Positions 8,690-17,633 of a stretch of 64,000 nt of DNA are shown piece after piece. Position numbers and translations under genes: made by a program. Origin of the DNA: Roseateles oligotrophus (GTDB lineage Bacteria > Pseudomonadota > Gammaproteobacteria > Burkholderiales > Burkholderiaceae_C); NCBI RefSeq assembly GCF_014204525.1, contig NZ_JACHLP010000010.1, positions 1 through 64,000 on the forward strand. The letters run 5' to 3'. The notes below the pieces were generated by a model. That model saw only the letters and a list, made by a program, of their open reading frames with translations, made no database searches and was not told where the DNA came from. Each line of letters starts with the position of its first letter. The first letter of the stretch is position 1.

Positions 8690-9556
8690 TCAGTCGAATT
8701 CGTGCAGAAGCGTGAGTGTCGCCTCGGTGCTCAGATTGAGCAGCTCGGCAATCTCGCTCACATCATCGGGGATGGCCTCGTCGTCCCAGCCATCGGCCGT
8801 GTGGCGAGCCAGGCGTACGGCCAGCTTGACGCAGCGCACCTGCGGATCATGGGCGCGCTTGTCGTCGGTGATGTGTTGCAGCAGCTCGGGCAGATGCCAC
8901 TCCGCCATCAAGGCCTGCTCCAGATCGCTCAGCTCGATATTCAGCACGGCGCGCTGCACCTCGGCGCTGCGCAACTGGCGGTCGGCGAGCTGGCGCTGGC
9001 GTATGTCCTGCGCCAGCTCGGGGGCATGCACCCATAGCAGCATCTCGGCAAAGTCGTGCAGCAAGGCGGCGCTGTGAATCACCGGCGCGTCTGGGTCCAG
9101 GCGATGGACGGCAAAGCCCAGCGCCAGGCGTGAGGCGCGCTCGGCGCGGCGCAGCACCCGCTGCAGGCCTTGCAAGGCCCAGGGCTGGGCGGCCAGCCTG
9201 TCCTCGACGACGGGCTGCGGGCCGAAGGCGCGGAAGAAGGGCGTGATGCCCATCAGCACCAGGGCGGCGATGACGGTCTCGGCATCGGTTTGCAGGCGGG
9301 CCGAGGGCTGCGTCGCGCGCTGCTGGGCGATATGGGCCAGGACCTTCAAGCTCATCAGCGGGTCGCTGGCAATCATCTCGCCCAAGTTATTGGCATCGGC
9401 CGCATCCTCATTGCTGCGCAGCAGCTCCAGATGGTCCGCGGTCTCGGCCAGCACGGGGATCTCGGCCGTAGCGAACTGCGCCACCCAGGCGGCCAGATCG
9501 GGCAAAGGCGCCCGCAGGGCGAGGGTGGGCAGAGGGCTTGCGGAAGAGGCGGTCAT
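8690..9556 (-). CDS. HDOD-domain protein
   Basis: 288 aa from the ATG at 9556. An HDOD (HD-related output) domain spans roughly 20-225: it opens with IPVLAETADHLELLRSNED and includes IASDPLMSLKVLAHI and HSAALLHDFAEMLLW, but lacks the full metal-binding HD set, as usual for HDOD. Such proteins act as scaffolds in signalling, motility or stress circuits. Neither this ATG nor the one at 9616 (20 codons longer) has a clear ribosome-binding site, so the start is uncertain. The flanking 178 bp (9557-9734) hold no gene that I can support. Confidence 0.75.
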   Translation of the reverse strand: MTASSASPLPTLALRAPLPDLAAWVAQFATAEIPVLAETADHLELLRSNEDAADANNLGEMIASDPLMSLKVLAHIAQQRATQPSARLQTDAETVIAALVLMGITPFFRAFGPQPVVEDRLAAQPWALQGLQRVLRRAERASRLALGFAVHRLDPDAPVIHSAALLHDFAEMLLWVHAPELAQDIRQRQLADRQLRSAEVQRAVLNIELSDLEQALMAEWHLPELLQHITDDKRAHDPQVRCVKLAVRLARHTADGWDDEAIPDDVSEIAELLNLSTEATLTLLHEFD

Positions 9557-9734
9557 GGCGGCAGAGGTGAGTCGGCAACTGCGGGTGCTGGGCAGGCTCG
9601 GAGCATGGATGTGCATAGCTTCGCTGAGATGGATGGGCGCGGTCGGTGAAAAAGCCGGGTGGAAGCTGGGCAATCCAGGCGGCCTGCTTGGCTTGGGGCC
9701 CTGCCGCCTCAACTGGGTCGGCAGGGCGGCTTCA

Positions 9735-10001
9735 TCACAGGCGCTTCACCCCGGGCAAGCTGCCAAACAACTGGCCGTCCACATACAAAGCCCCCTCGGG
9801 CGCGGCGGCCTCACCGTAGAACTCCAGCTCGGGGCGGCGGCCCCGGCGGCCGCTGCGCAGACTCAAGCGGCAGGCCCAACAGGTCAGGGCGGCGCTGGCC
9901 CACAGCAGGCTGCGCACCAGGCGCAGGCGCCAGGCCTCATGGCTCAGTTCACAGGCCTCGGCGCCGTCGTGTACGCCGTGCAAATCTCTCACTCTCAACA
10001 T
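9735..10001 (-). CDS. Small hypothetical protein with one hydrophobic segment
   Basis: 88 aa. An excellent ribosome-binding site (AAGGAG, 9 bases before the ATG at 10001) supports it as a real gene. A hydrophobic stretch LVRSLLWASAALTCWACRL lies around 28-46, followed by an arginine-rich patch (RSGRRGRRPE) and a soluble tail. I do not recognise the family. It follows a second small gene (10041-10235) on the same strand by 39 bp, so the two are probably co-transcribed. Confidence 0.6.
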   Translation of the reverse strand: MLRVRDLHGVHDGAEACELSHEAWRLRLVRSLLWASAALTCWACRLSLRSGRRGRRPELEFYGEAAAPEGALYVDGQLFGSLPGVKRL

Positions 10002-10040
10002 GATTACTCTCCTTTACGGCGCGCCTTGGGCGCCGTCTTG

Positions 10041-10235
10041 TCAGGGCCCGCCGTCCGGCGAGCCCAGGGTTTGAATTTGCTTTTGCAGATCGCGCTGGGC
10101 GCTCTGGCGCTGCTTGCCCTTGGTCTGCGGTCCGCCGTGGCGGCCGGCCAGGCGCATCAGCGCCGGGGCGACCAGGGGATTGCGAGGTTTGAGCAAGCGC
10201 TGGGCTTGGGGGCGGGGTGAGACGAATTGAGGCAT
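10041..10235 (-). CDS. Small basic hypothetical protein
   Basis: 64 aa, strongly basic and hydrophilic (PRPQAQRLLKPRNP near the start; TKGKQRQSAQRDLQKQIQ near 38-55). Its ATG at 10235 has AGGAG seven bases upstream, which distinguishes it from the longer out-of-context frame reaching 10400. No known domain is visible; the composition would fit a nucleic-acid- or ribosome-associated peptide, but that is only inference. It is probably co-transcribed with the 88-aa gene downstream, from a promoter in the palindrome-rich gap 10236-10608. Confidence 0.55.
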   Translation of the reverse strand: MPQFVSPRPQAQRLLKPRNPLVAPALMRLAGRHGGPQTKGKQRQSAQRDLQKQIQTLGSPDGGP

Positions 10236-10608
10236 AAAACAACTCCTGGCACGGGCGTGCCTGTGCGGTTTGGGCAATGCGGCAGCGCGACTGCGGCGCG
10301 GCAGCGGAAAAATACGGGTATCAGCACTCGCTAGGCCCTGGCCTGCCTGGGAGTACTTCTGATGCAAGCCCCGTGGGGCTGGGGAGCGGCGTCCGCCCAA
10401 GCTGCGCTGGAGACAAAGATGCAGCGGGTCGGCGGACGGTCAAGCCCCGCTCAGCGCAAGGCCGGAGGGGCGGTGGTGCAGGGGGAGAAACCTCGTTGCA
10501 ACGAGTTTCGTCACAACTTGCGCAGATGATAAACATTTGTTTATCAAGCGCAAGTTGTTTTTATCCAAAAAGATAAAGAATGCCAGAAACCGGCATGCCG
10601 GACCGGGT
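10236..10608. other. 373-bp gene-free region with stacked palindromes
   Basis: No coding frame here has a credible start or composition. It contains the perfect palindrome CTCGTTGCAACGAG (10492-10505), the long hairpin at 10513-10558 and CCGGCATGCCGG (10590-10601). Bases 10500-10585 are AT-rich against a GC-rich background. On the minus strand TTGCGC and TATCAT sit 16 bp apart inside the hairpin, a weak promoter candidate for the two small genes downstream. Confidence 0.6.
10513..10558. repeat. Long inverted repeat / hairpin
   Basis: ACAACTTGCGC (10513-10523) pairs with GCGCAAGTTGT (10548-10558). Inside it TGATAAAC (10527-10534) pairs with GTTTATCA (10539-10546) around an ATTT loop, with an AGA/A internal loop. 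That gives 19 base pairs. On the plus strand T residues follow, but no plus-strand gene ends here, so an operator or a minus-strand RNA structure is as likely as a terminator. Confidence 0.7.
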
Positions 10609-11211
10609 TCAGCGCTTCTTGGGTTTGAGTGGCGCGATGCCTTGTTGCAGGCGCCGCCAGTCGTCCAGCTCGTCGGGGGCGGCCTTGGCCGGCTGCGCCG
10701 CAGCGCCGATGGCCACGGGCCTCTCGGTCTTGCCGGCCCGGGCCGGCGGGGTCGGGCTAGCGCTTGCTGCGGGCGGCGTCAGCACCTCGCCCAGCAGATC
10801 CAGCAGACGGCTGCGGGCGCGCTGGGGGTGGCGGCGGTAGTAGGTGAGCACCAGGCCGACGATAAAGCGTTCATCATCATCCTGCGGCATGCTGGGCGTC
10901 TGGTCTGCCGCCGCGGCGAGCGCCCCGTCCTGGCCGGATTTGGCCGCGCCATGCGGCTGATCCATCCAGTAGGGCGGCTTGTGGAAGAGCTGCTCGAACT
11001 GGCGGGCCAGGCGCTCGCCGATCTGGCGCGAGCGGCTCTTGATCTGGCTCCAATAGCTGGGCTGGATTTGCAAACGCTCGGCGAAGCGCCGCTCCAGCCC
11101 ACGCAAGGTGGCGGGATCGGGGTGCTTGACGGAGACGGCGACGAATTCTTCAAACAGGAGCATCGCATTGTCCAAACGGAGCTGGGCGACGTCCACGGGC
11201 GCGGATGACAT
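10609..11211 (-). CDS. Conserved HTH-like DNA-binding protein
   Basis: 200 aa from the ATG at 11211; the longer frame to 11745 merely shadows creA. Residues about 30-75 (RRFAERLQIQPSYWSQIKSR then RQIGERLARQFEQLF) read like a Cro/C1-type helix-turn-helix preceded by a helical N-terminus. A second helical block (about 115-145, DERFIVGLVLTYYRRHPQRA) follows, then a Pro/Ala-rich tail ending in basic LKPKKR. I infer DNA binding from the HTH pattern only. No strong Shine-Dalgarno is visible. The palindrome 10590-10601, directly after its stop, could act in termination. Confidence 0.6.
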   Translation of the reverse strand: MSSAPVDVAQLRLDNAMLLFEEFVAVSVKHPDPATLRGLERRFAERLQIQPSYWSQIKSRSRQIGERLARQFEQLFHKPPYWMDQPHGAAKSGQDGALAAAADQTPSMPQDDDERFIVGLVLTYYRRHPQRARSRLLDLLGEVLTPPAASASPTPPARAGKTERPVAIGAAAQPAKAAPDELDDWRRLQQGIAPLKPKKR

Positions 11212-11267
11212 GGGCGAATGATAAAGCCTTGTTGATCCGCCCCTTTTCTCTGGCGCTTGGCTTGCCC

Positions 11268-11732
11268 TTACTTCAGCGGGATGGGCGTGGCCCGGTCCAC
11301 CGGCACGGCGGTCACGCTGTTCTGTGGCGAGCCTTCGATCACGCGGTCGGAGTAGGTCAGATAGACCAGGGTGTTGCGCTTGGCGTCCACCATGCGGACC
11401 ACGCGCAGGCGCTTGAACACCAGGCTGGCGCGCTCGCTGAACACCTCTTCCTGCCGGGGCAGGGGCTTGCTGAAGCTGATGGGGCCGGTCTGGCGGCAGG
11501 CGATGGAGGCTTCGGACTTGTCCTCGGCCAGGCCCAGTGCGCCCGAGATGCCGCCCGTCTTGGCTCGCGAGACATAGCAGCTGACGCCCTGCACCTTGGG
11601 GTCGTCGTAGGCGTCGACGACGATTTTGTGGTCCGGGCCAATCAGCTTGAACACGGTGTCGACCTCGCCCACCGCGTCGGCCTGGACTTGGCGGCACAGC
11701 AGCAGGGCGGTCAGGAACAGAATCTTTTTCAT
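11268..11732 (-). CDS. creA: CreA family protein, exported
   Basis: 154 aa. An N-terminal signal peptide ([18 protein letters not shown], cleavage near 18-20) precedes the CreA domain: [20 protein letters not shown], the YVSRAKTGG motif with two cysteines (VSCYVS and SIACRQ), and [14 protein letters not shown]-type strands. CreA is a widespread periplasmic protein of unknown function (E. coli CreA is not required for CreBC signalling). The ATG at 11732 gives the canonical signal peptide; a frame start 8 codons earlier is less likely. Confidence 0.88.
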   Translation of the reverse strand: MKKILFLTALLLCRQVQADAVGEVDTVFKLIGPDHKIVVDAYDDPKVQGVSCYVSRAKTGGISGALGLAEDKSEASIACRQTGPISFSKPLPRQEEVFSERASLVFKRLRVVRMVDAKRNTLVYLTYSDRVIEGSPQNSVTAVPVDRATPIPLK

Positions 11733-11813
11733 ACGTGGCGTCCAAGGCTGAATCAAGAAACGCCAGTATCAGCCAGATGGTGCGGCGCCGGCGCTTGCCT
11801 TTATGCTTGCGCC

Positions 11814-12902
11814 ATGATCAAAAAACTGCCCGCCGCCTTGCCCATCTGGACTCTGATTGCCCCGGTGCTTGCTGCGGGCTTGTTGTTGGGGCTGGGGGCC
11901 GCCAATTTGTCGGCCTGGCTCTTGGGCCTGGTGTCTCTGGCCTTGGTCGCCGCGGTGCTGGCCGCCGTCCACCACGCCGAGGTGGTGGCGCACCGGGTGG
12001 GTGAGCCGCTGGGCTCCTTGTTGCTGGCGGTGGCGGTGACGGTGATCGAGGTGGCGCTGATCGTCTCCCTGATGCTGGCCGGCGGCGAGGGCAGCAATGC
12101 CCTGGCGCGCGACACGGTGTTCTCGGCCATCATGATTGTCTGCAACGGCATCGTCGGCCTGTGCATCTTGCTGGGCGGCGTGCGCTACAAAGAGGTGGCC
12201 TTCAAGGTCGAGGGCACCAGCCCGGCCCTGGCGGTGCTGGTGGCGCTCAGCGTGCTGACCCTGGTGCTGCCCAGCTTCACCACCAGCTCGCCGGGGCCGA
12301 CCTTCTCGAACGCGCAACTGGCCTTCGCCGGCGCGGCCTCGCTGCTGCTTTACGGCGTGTTTGTGTTTGTGCAGACCGTGCGACATCGCGATTACTTTCT
12401 GCCCGCCGACGGCGCGGACGGCGACGCCCATGCACCGCCGCCCTCCACGCCGGTGGCCCTGCTCAGCCTGGTCTTGCTGATGACTTGCTTGGTGGGCGTG
12501 GTGGGCCTGGCCAAATTGCTGGCGCCGGCGATCGAGGCCGGCGTGCGCCAGGCCGGCGCTCCGCTGGCGGTGGTGGGCGTGATCATCGCGCTGCTGGTCT
12601 TGCTGCCCGAGACCCTGGCGGCGGTGCGGGCCGCGCGGGCCAACCGCCTGCAGACCAGCTTGAACCTGGCCCTGGGCTCGGGCATCGCCAGCATAGGCCT
12701 GACGGTGCCGGCCGTGGGCGTGCTGTCTTTTTTCCTGCCCCAGGCGCTGGTGCTGGGCCTGTCGCCAACCCATATGATCCTGCTGCTGCTGACCTTTGGC
12801 GTCGGCACCCTGACCCTGGGCACGGGCCGCGCCACCGTGCTGCATGGCGCCGTGCACCTGGTCTTGTTCGCCGTCTTCCTGTTCCTGGCCGTCGTGCCCT
12901 AG
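11814..12902 (+). CDS. chaA: Calcium/sodium:proton antiporter (ChaA-like)
   Basis: 362 aa with about ten or eleven hydrophobic spans. The two CaCA-family alpha repeats are visible: HHAEVVAHRVGEPLGSLLLAVAVTVIEVALI in the first half (acidic H-A-E and V-I-E-V) and VIIALLVLLPETLAAVRAARANRLQTS in the second (L-P-E-T plus R-A-N-R-L-Q). It sits in the inner membrane and exchanges Ca2+ or Na+/K+ for protons, relevant at alkaline or saline stress. The stop codon overlaps the convergent livF stop in the shared bases CTAG. Confidence 0.88.
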   Translation: MIKKLPAALPIWTLIAPVLAAGLLLGLGAANLSAWLLGLVSLALVAAVLAAVHHAEVVAHRVGEPLGSLLLAVAVTVIEVALIVSLMLAGGEGSNALARDTVFSAIMIVCNGIVGLCILLGGVRYKEVAFKVEGTSPALAVLVALSVLTLVLPSFTTSSPGPTFSNAQLAFAGAASLLLYGVFVFVQTVRHRDYFLPADGADGDAHAPPPSTPVALLSLVLLMTCLVGVVGLAKLLAPAIEAGVRQAGAPLAVVGVIIALLVLLPETLAAVRAARANRLQTSLNLALGSGIASIGLTVPAVGVLSFFLPQALVLGLSPTHMILLLLTFGVGTLTLGTGRATVLHGAVHLVLFAVFLFLAVVP

Positions 12903-13633
12903 GCCAGCTTCTTGGCCGTGCCCAGATAGGTCTCGATCACGCGCGGGTCGCGGGCCAGCTCGGCGGCCGGGCCTTGCAGGCCGATCTCGCCGGTCTCCAG
13001 CACATAGCCGTAGTCGGCCACCTCCAGCGCGGCGCGGGCGTTCTGCTCAATCAGCAAGATGGACACCCCGGTGTCGCGCAGGCGCGCGACGATGCGGAAG
13101 ATCTCCTTGACGATCAGCGGCGCCAGGCCCAGCGAGGGCTCGTCCAGCATCAAGACCTTGGGCTGGGCCATCAGCGCGCGGCCCACGGCCAGCATCTGGC
13201 GCTCGCCGCCCGACAAGGTGCCCGCTAGTTGCTCGCGCCGCTCCTGCAGGCGGGGGAAGAGGGCGAAGACTTTTTCCAGGCCCTCGCGCCAGTCACGCTG
13301 GCCCAGGCGCATGGGGCGGTAGCCGCCGAGGACGAGGTTGTCCTCCACGCTCATGGTGGTGAAGAGCTCGCGCTTTTCCGGCACCAGGGCCAGGCCCTTC
13401 ATCACCCGCTCCTCCAGGCCCAGGCGGCTGATGTCCTCGCCCGCCAGGCTGATACGGCCCTTGGCCGGCAGGACGCCCATCAAGGCGTTCAGCGTCGTGC
13501 TCTTGCCCGCGCCATTGGGGCCGATGACGGTGACGACCGAGCCCTCGGGCAGGCGCAGGCTCAGATTGCTCAGCACCTCGGCGCGGCCGTAGCCGGCGTG
13601 CAGGCCTTGGACTTCCAGTAAATCGTTCTTCAT
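12899..13633 (-). CDS. livF: Branched-chain amino-acid-type ABC transporter ATP-binding protein LivF
   Basis: 244 aa ATPase subunit. Walker [10 protein letters not shown] is at 38-46, signature LSGGERQMLAVGRAL around 137-151, Walker B VLMLDEPSLGLAP (about 158-170) and the H-loop position is occupied by Q in LLIEQNARAAL, which is usual in LivF. It is the last gene of a livH-livMG-livF operon, starting 3 bp after the livMG stop. The cargo is a branched-chain amino acid or a related compound (amide, urea or aromatic acid importers share this architecture), and cannot be settled without a binding protein. Confidence 0.9.
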   Translation of the reverse strand: MKNDLLEVQGLHAGYGRAEVLSNLSLRLPEGSVVTVIGPNGAGKSTTLNALMGVLPAKGRISLAGEDISRLGLEERVMKGLALVPEKRELFTTMSVEDNLVLGGYRPMRLGQRDWREGLEKVFALFPRLQERREQLAGTLSGGERQMLAVGRALMAQPKVLMLDEPSLGLAPLIVKEIFRIVARLRDTGVSILLIEQNARAALEVADYGYVLETGEIGLQGPAAELARDPRVIETYLGTAKKLA

Positions 13634-13636
13634 GCT

Positions 13637-15415
13637 TCAGTGCTCCGTCCCGAGGTAGGCGGCCCGCACGATGGGGCTGGCCTGGATCACCGCCGGCTCG
13701 CCCTCGATCAGCTTGGTGCCGAATTCCATCACGACGATGCGGTCGGTCAGGCCCATCACAAATTCCATATCGTGTTCCACCAGCAGCACGCTCATGCCCT
13801 CCTGGCGCAGCTGGCGCAAGACATCGCCCAGGGCCTGCTTTTCCTTGTGGCGCAGGCCGGCGGCGGGCTCATCGAGCAGCAGCAGGGCGGGGTCGGTGCA
13901 CAGGGCGCGCGCGATCTCCATCAGGCGCTGCGGGCCCAGGGCGAGGTTGCCGGCCAGCTCGAACATCTGCTCGCCCATGCCTATGCGTTGCAACTGGCGC
14001 TCGGCCTCGGCGAACAGGCGTTTTTCTTCCTCGCGGTCCAGGCGCAGCAGGGCTTGCAGCGTGTCCTTGCCGCTGCGCAGATAAGTGCCCAGGGCGACGT
14101 TCTCCAGCACCGTCATATCGGCAATCATCTTCACATGCTGGAAGGTGCGCGACATGCCCAGGCGGGCAATCTCCCGCGAGGGCTTGCCGCCCACGGCCTG
14201 GCCGCGGAAGCTGACCTGGCCGCTGCTCAGCGGCAGCAGGCCCGAGATCAGATTGAAGGTGGTGGACTTGCCCGCGCCGTTGGGGCCGATCAGGCCGATG
14301 ATCTCGCCGGCATGGATCTGGAAGGACACATCGTTCACCGCCACCAGGCCGCCGAACTGCTTGCGCACCTTGTCCACCTCCAGCAGCAATTCCTTGGCGG
14401 CGGGCTTGGGGCGGGTGGCCAGGGGGGCGGCGTCCTGCCAGTCGCGCTGGCGCTGCTCGGCCGGGAACCAGCGCGCCAAGGCCGCCGTGGCATAAGGCCA
14501 GATGCCTTTGGGCGCGTACTTGATGATGAGCACCAGCACGATGCCCAGCACGATGATCTCGAAATTGCCGCTGCTGCCCAGCAGGGCGGGCAGGATTTCC
14601 TTCAGCTGGTCCTCGATGATCTTGAACACGCCGGCGCCGACAAACGCACCCCATACCGTGCCCACACCGCCGACCACGGCCATGAAGAGGTATTCGATGC
14701 CCATCTTCAGGCCGAAGGGGCTGGGGTTGACGGTGCGCTGCAGATGGGCGAACAACCAGCCCGAGACCGAGGCCAGCAGGGCCGCCAGCACAAAGATCAC
14801 CACCTTGTAGCGGAAGGTCGAGACGCCCATGGCCTCGGCCATGGTGGTGGCGCCGTTGAGGGCGCGGATGGCGCGGCCCGGGCGCGAGTCCAGCAGATTG
14901 CACAAACCCCAGGCCGCCAGCAGGGCGATCACCCAGATCAGGTAATAGATGGCCCGGCCGTCCTGCAGGCTGATGCCCAGGGCATGGATGGGTGGCAGGC
15001 CCTGGATGCCGTCGTACTTGCCCAGGAACTCCATATTGGCCATCGTGTAGTTCAGGCTCAGCGCCCAGGCGATGGTGGCCAGGGGCAGGTAGTGGCCCGA
15101 CATGCGCAGGGTCAGCAAGGCCAGCATCAGGGCGATCACGGCGGTGATGGCCAGCCCGACGAGCAGGCCGACCCAAGGCGAGAGCGCGTAATGCGTGCAC
15201 AGCACGGCGGTGGTGTAGGCGCCCAGGCCCACAAAAGCAGCCTGGCCGAAGGAGGTGAGGCCGCCGACGCCGGTCAGCAGCACCAGGCCGGCACTGACCA
15301 GGGCGAACAGGCCGATGTAGTTGAGCTGGGTGATCCAGAACTCGGGCACCGGCAGGACCGGCAGGGCGAACAGCAGGGCCAGACCCGCCAGGGGAGCGAT
15401 TTTTCTCAAGTTCAT
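13637..15415 (-). CDS. LivM-LivG fusion: ABC transporter permease plus ATP-binding protein
   Basis: 592 aa in one frame from the ATG at 15415. Residues 1 to about 310 are a LivM permease with around nine membrane spans ([20 protein letters not shown] is the LivM signature region). A linker of some 35 residues leads to a complete LivG-type ATPase (about 340-592) with Walker [10 protein letters not shown], Walker [12 protein letters not shown] and H-loop [10 protein letters not shown]. The ABC signature is an unusual [15 protein letters not shown] instead of the common LSYGQQRRLEIA. LivM and LivG are normally separate genes; fused forms occur in some betaproteobacteria. It lies 14 bp after livH and 3 bp before livF. 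Confidence 0.9.
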   Translation of the reverse strand: MNLRKIAPLAGLALLFALPVLPVPEFWITQLNYIGLFALVSAGLVLLTGVGGLTSFGQAAFVGLGAYTTAVLCTHYALSPWVGLLVGLAITAVIALMLALLTLRMSGHYLPLATIAWALSLNYTMANMEFLGKYDGIQGLPPIHALGISLQDGRAIYYLIWVIALLAAWGLCNLLDSRPGRAIRALNGATTMAEAMGVSTFRYKVVIFVLAALLASVSGWLFAHLQRTVNPSPFGLKMGIEYLFMAVVGGVGTVWGAFVGAGVFKIIEDQLKEILPALLGSSGNFEIIVLGIVLVLIIKYAPKGIWPYATAALARWFPAEQRQRDWQDAAPLATRPKPAAKELLLEVDKVRKQFGGLVAVNDVSFQIHAGEIIGLIGPNGAGKSTTFNLISGLLPLSSGQVSFRGQAVGGKPSREIARLGMSRTFQHVKMIADMTVLENVALGTYLRSGKDTLQALLRLDREEEKRLFAEAERQLQRIGMGEQMFELAGNLALGPQRLMEIARALCTDPALLLLDEPAAGLRHKEKQALGDVLRQLRQEGMSVLLVEHDMEFVMGLTDRIVVMEFGTKLIEGEPAVIQASPIVRAAYLGTEH

Positions 15416-15429
15416 TGCGGGCTCTCGTC

Positions 15430-16467
15430 TCAATGCTCTTCTGAATGCGGATTGCGCAGCGAGCGCCACAGCAGCACGGGCAGGATGGAGGTGAACACGA
15501 TCACCTCCTTGAAGGAGCTGGCCCAGAAGGAGCTGAAGGACTCCAGCAGACCCACCAGCACGGCGCCCAGGGCGGCGCCGGGGTAGCTGGCCAGGCCGGC
15601 GAAGACGGCGGCCACAAAGCCCTTGAGGCCGATCAGAAAACCGCTGTCGTAAAAAATCGTGGTCGTGGGACTGATCAAGACGCCCGACAGCGCGCCGATA
15701 AAGGCCGCCATCGTGAAGGACAGGCGCCCGGCCGAGCTGCTGGAGATGCCCATCAGGCGTGCGCCCAACTGGTTCACGGCCGTGGCCCGCAAGGCCTTGC
15801 CGTAGAGGCTGCGCTCGAAGAACAGCCACAGCATCACGATCAGGGCCAGGGAGCTGAGGATGATGATCAAGGTCTGACCCGAGATCAGCAGCGGGCCCAG
15901 ATTGAAAGACGCGTCCCAGAAGCTGGGGTTGCGCGAGCCCTCGGCGCCAAAGAACACCAGGCCCAGGCCGGTCAGGGCGAAGTGCACGCCCACCGAGACG
16001 ATCAGCAGCACCAGCACCGAGGCGTCGGCCAGAGATTCATAGGCCAGGCGGTAGAGCAGGGGGCCCATGGCGGTGACGATGGCCAGGGTCAGCAGCACCT
16101 GCAGGACCAGGGGTAGCTGCTGCGGCGCGGCCCACAAGGCCAGGCCGCCGATCAGCGCGGGCGCGATGGCCGCGCGCAGCACACGGCCCAGCACATGGGC
16201 CACAGGCTTGCCGGCACGCACGCCGGCGACCAGGTCCAGCACGGCGACCAGGGCCGTCATGCTCAGCAGGAAGGCGATGGTGCCCGGCGTCTTGCCCAGT
16301 TGCAGGCCGGCCAGGGTCAGGGCGCCAAAGGCCACGAACTCGCCCTGGGGGATGAAGATGATGCGTGTCACAGCGAACACGAGCACCGTGGCCAGGGCCA
16401 GCAGCGCATAAATCGCGCCATTGGTCAGACCGTCGAGCATCAGGATGCTGGCGATTGAAAAATCCAT
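15430..16467 (-). CDS. livH: Branched-chain amino-acid-type ABC transporter permease LivH
   Basis: 345 aa (usual LivH is about 290-310), with eight or more membrane spans. The N-terminus [21 protein letters not shown] and the second-half [17 protein letters not shown] region are typical of LivH; a 40-50 residue insertion around 75-125 ([20 protein letters not shown]) explains the extra length. GGAGAC precedes the ATG at 16467. It opens the three-gene transporter operon; a 208 bp gap with a palindromic site separates it from the divergent enoyl-CoA hydratase-like gene. Confidence 0.9.
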   Translation of the reverse strand: MDFSIASILMLDGLTNGAIYALLALATVLVFAVTRIIFIPQGEFVAFGALTLAGLQLGKTPGTIAFLLSMTALVAVLDLVAGVRAGKPVAHVLGRVLRAAIAPALIGGLALWAAPQQLPLVLQVLLTLAIVTAMGPLLYRLAYESLADASVLVLLIVSVGVHFALTGLGLVFFGAEGSRNPSFWDASFNLGPLLISGQTLIIILSSLALIVMLWLFFERSLYGKALRATAVNQLGARLMGISSSSAGRLSFTMAAFIGALSGVLISPTTTIFYDSGFLIGLKGFVAAVFAGLASYPGAALGAVLVGLLESFSSFWASSFKEVIVFTSILPVLLWRSLRNPHSEEH

Positions 16468-16578
16468 GGAAAGACCTGTCTCCGGGTGATGGGGCGGGCG
16501 GCGTTTGACCCACTCTAATCAAAAACTCGGACTAAGCTCTTGGTGCAGCGCCGCATTGACAAAACGCAAAACTTCCGT

Positions 16579-16590
16579 CCGACCGGTCGG
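16579..16590. promoter_or_regulatory. Candidate operator between livH and the crotonase gene
   Basis: CCGACCGGTCGG is a perfect 12-bp palindrome in the 208-bp divergent gap, 86 bp from the crotonase start and 112 bp from livH. The GACCGGTC core resembles sites bound by TetR-type regulators; no such regulator gene is nearby. Confidence 0.4.
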
Positions 16591-16675
16591 GCGAAAATAC
16601 TTTGGGCCCTTGTTTGCTCCGGCGTCGTCGGGTTCGGGGGCCGGCTCCGGGCCGGATGCTAAGCTTTCGCTCCCT

Positions 16676-17434
16676 ATGCCCGGACACGCCCCCACCCTAG
16701 AGCTCGACGGCTCCCTCGCCCGCATCACCCTGCGCCGCCCGCGCCTGGCGAACCGCCTGGAAATCGAGGATTTGCAAACCCTGCGCGAGCAATTGCGCCA
16801 GATCAACGCCAACCCCCAGATCCGTGTCTTGCTGCTGCGGGGGGAGGGGCGGCATTTCTGCAGCGGCTTCAATATCGCTGCCGTGCCCGGCGTCGATGCG
16901 GGCGCCCTGTTCGAGGCCTTGTCGGACGACTGGGAGGCCGCCCGCCCCATCACCGTGGCCGCTATTCAGGGCGGTGTCTACGGCGGCGCCACCGATCTGG
17001 CCCTGGCCTGCGACTTCCGCCTGGGTCTGGCCCGCAGCGAGATGTTTGTACCCGCGGCCAGATTTGGCCTGCACTTCTATCGCGGCGGCTTGCAGCGCTA
17101 CGTCAGCCGCCTGGGCCTGCAACAGGCCAAGCGGGTGCTGCTGGCGGGCGAGACCCTGCGTGGCCCCGAGATGCTGGCCTGTGGATTTCTTGATCGCCTG
17201 CTGGAGGAGCCGGCCGATCTGGAGGCCGCCACCCAGCAAATGCTGGATCAGTTGCTGGCCATGGCGCCGCTGGCGCTGCTGGGCATGAAAAAGCATCTCA
17301 ACGCCATCGCCCGGGGTGCTTTGGACCTGCAGGACTTGCAGGCCGATATCGCCCAGGCCAATGCCTCGGCCGATCTGGCCGAGGGTGTGGCCGCCTGGCG
17401 CGAGCGCCGAACCCCCCGGTTTATGGGGCGATGA
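16676..17434 (+). CDS. Enoyl-CoA hydratase/isomerase (crotonase) family protein
   Basis: 252 aa from the ATG at 16676. Crotonase-fold signatures are ITLRRPRLANRLE near the start, FCSGFNIAAVPG (first oxyanion-hole region, about 60-72) and VAAIQGGVYGGATDLALACDFRLG (about 99-122, second oxyanion-hole glycines). The usual catalytic glutamate position in the RFGLHFYRGGLQRY segment is not obvious, and the second can only be E in LAGETLRGPE, so the reaction may not be simple enoyl-CoA hydration. Length matches the family (about 255 aa). It is divergent from the liv-type transporter operon. Confidence 0.8.
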   Translation: MPGHAPTLELDGSLARITLRRPRLANRLEIEDLQTLREQLRQINANPQIRVLLLRGEGRHFCSGFNIAAVPGVDAGALFEALSDDWEAARPITVAAIQGGVYGGATDLALACDFRLGLARSEMFVPAARFGLHFYRGGLQRYVSRLGLQQAKRVLLAGETLRGPEMLACGFLDRLLEEPADLEAATQQMLDQLLAMAPLALLGMKKHLNAIARGALDLQDLQADIAQANASADLAEGVAAWRERRTPRFMGR

Positions 17435-17633
17435 GTGCAGTTTGACGGGGTTTTGGGGCTGGCCTCAGGGAATCCCCTGCCATGCCTGCGGGCAAGTCGC
17501 CCAAAGCCGTTCCCGATGCAAGCCCAGAACGTGGGAAAATAGAGGAGTTGGCACATGCGTCATGTTCCCCAGTCGAGGAAAGCTGGGCAACTGATCGTTT
17601 TGGCACTCTCATTAACTCACTATCAGGACCAAC

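Noticed and set aside
10513-10558. Plus-strand intrinsic terminator
   Set aside because: The hairpin has T residues on that side, but no plus-strand gene ends upstream within kilobases, so termination is not the likely role.
13640-15586. 648-codon plus-strand frame opposite livMG
   Set aside because: Shadow; highly biased Gln/His/Gly composition and no start context.
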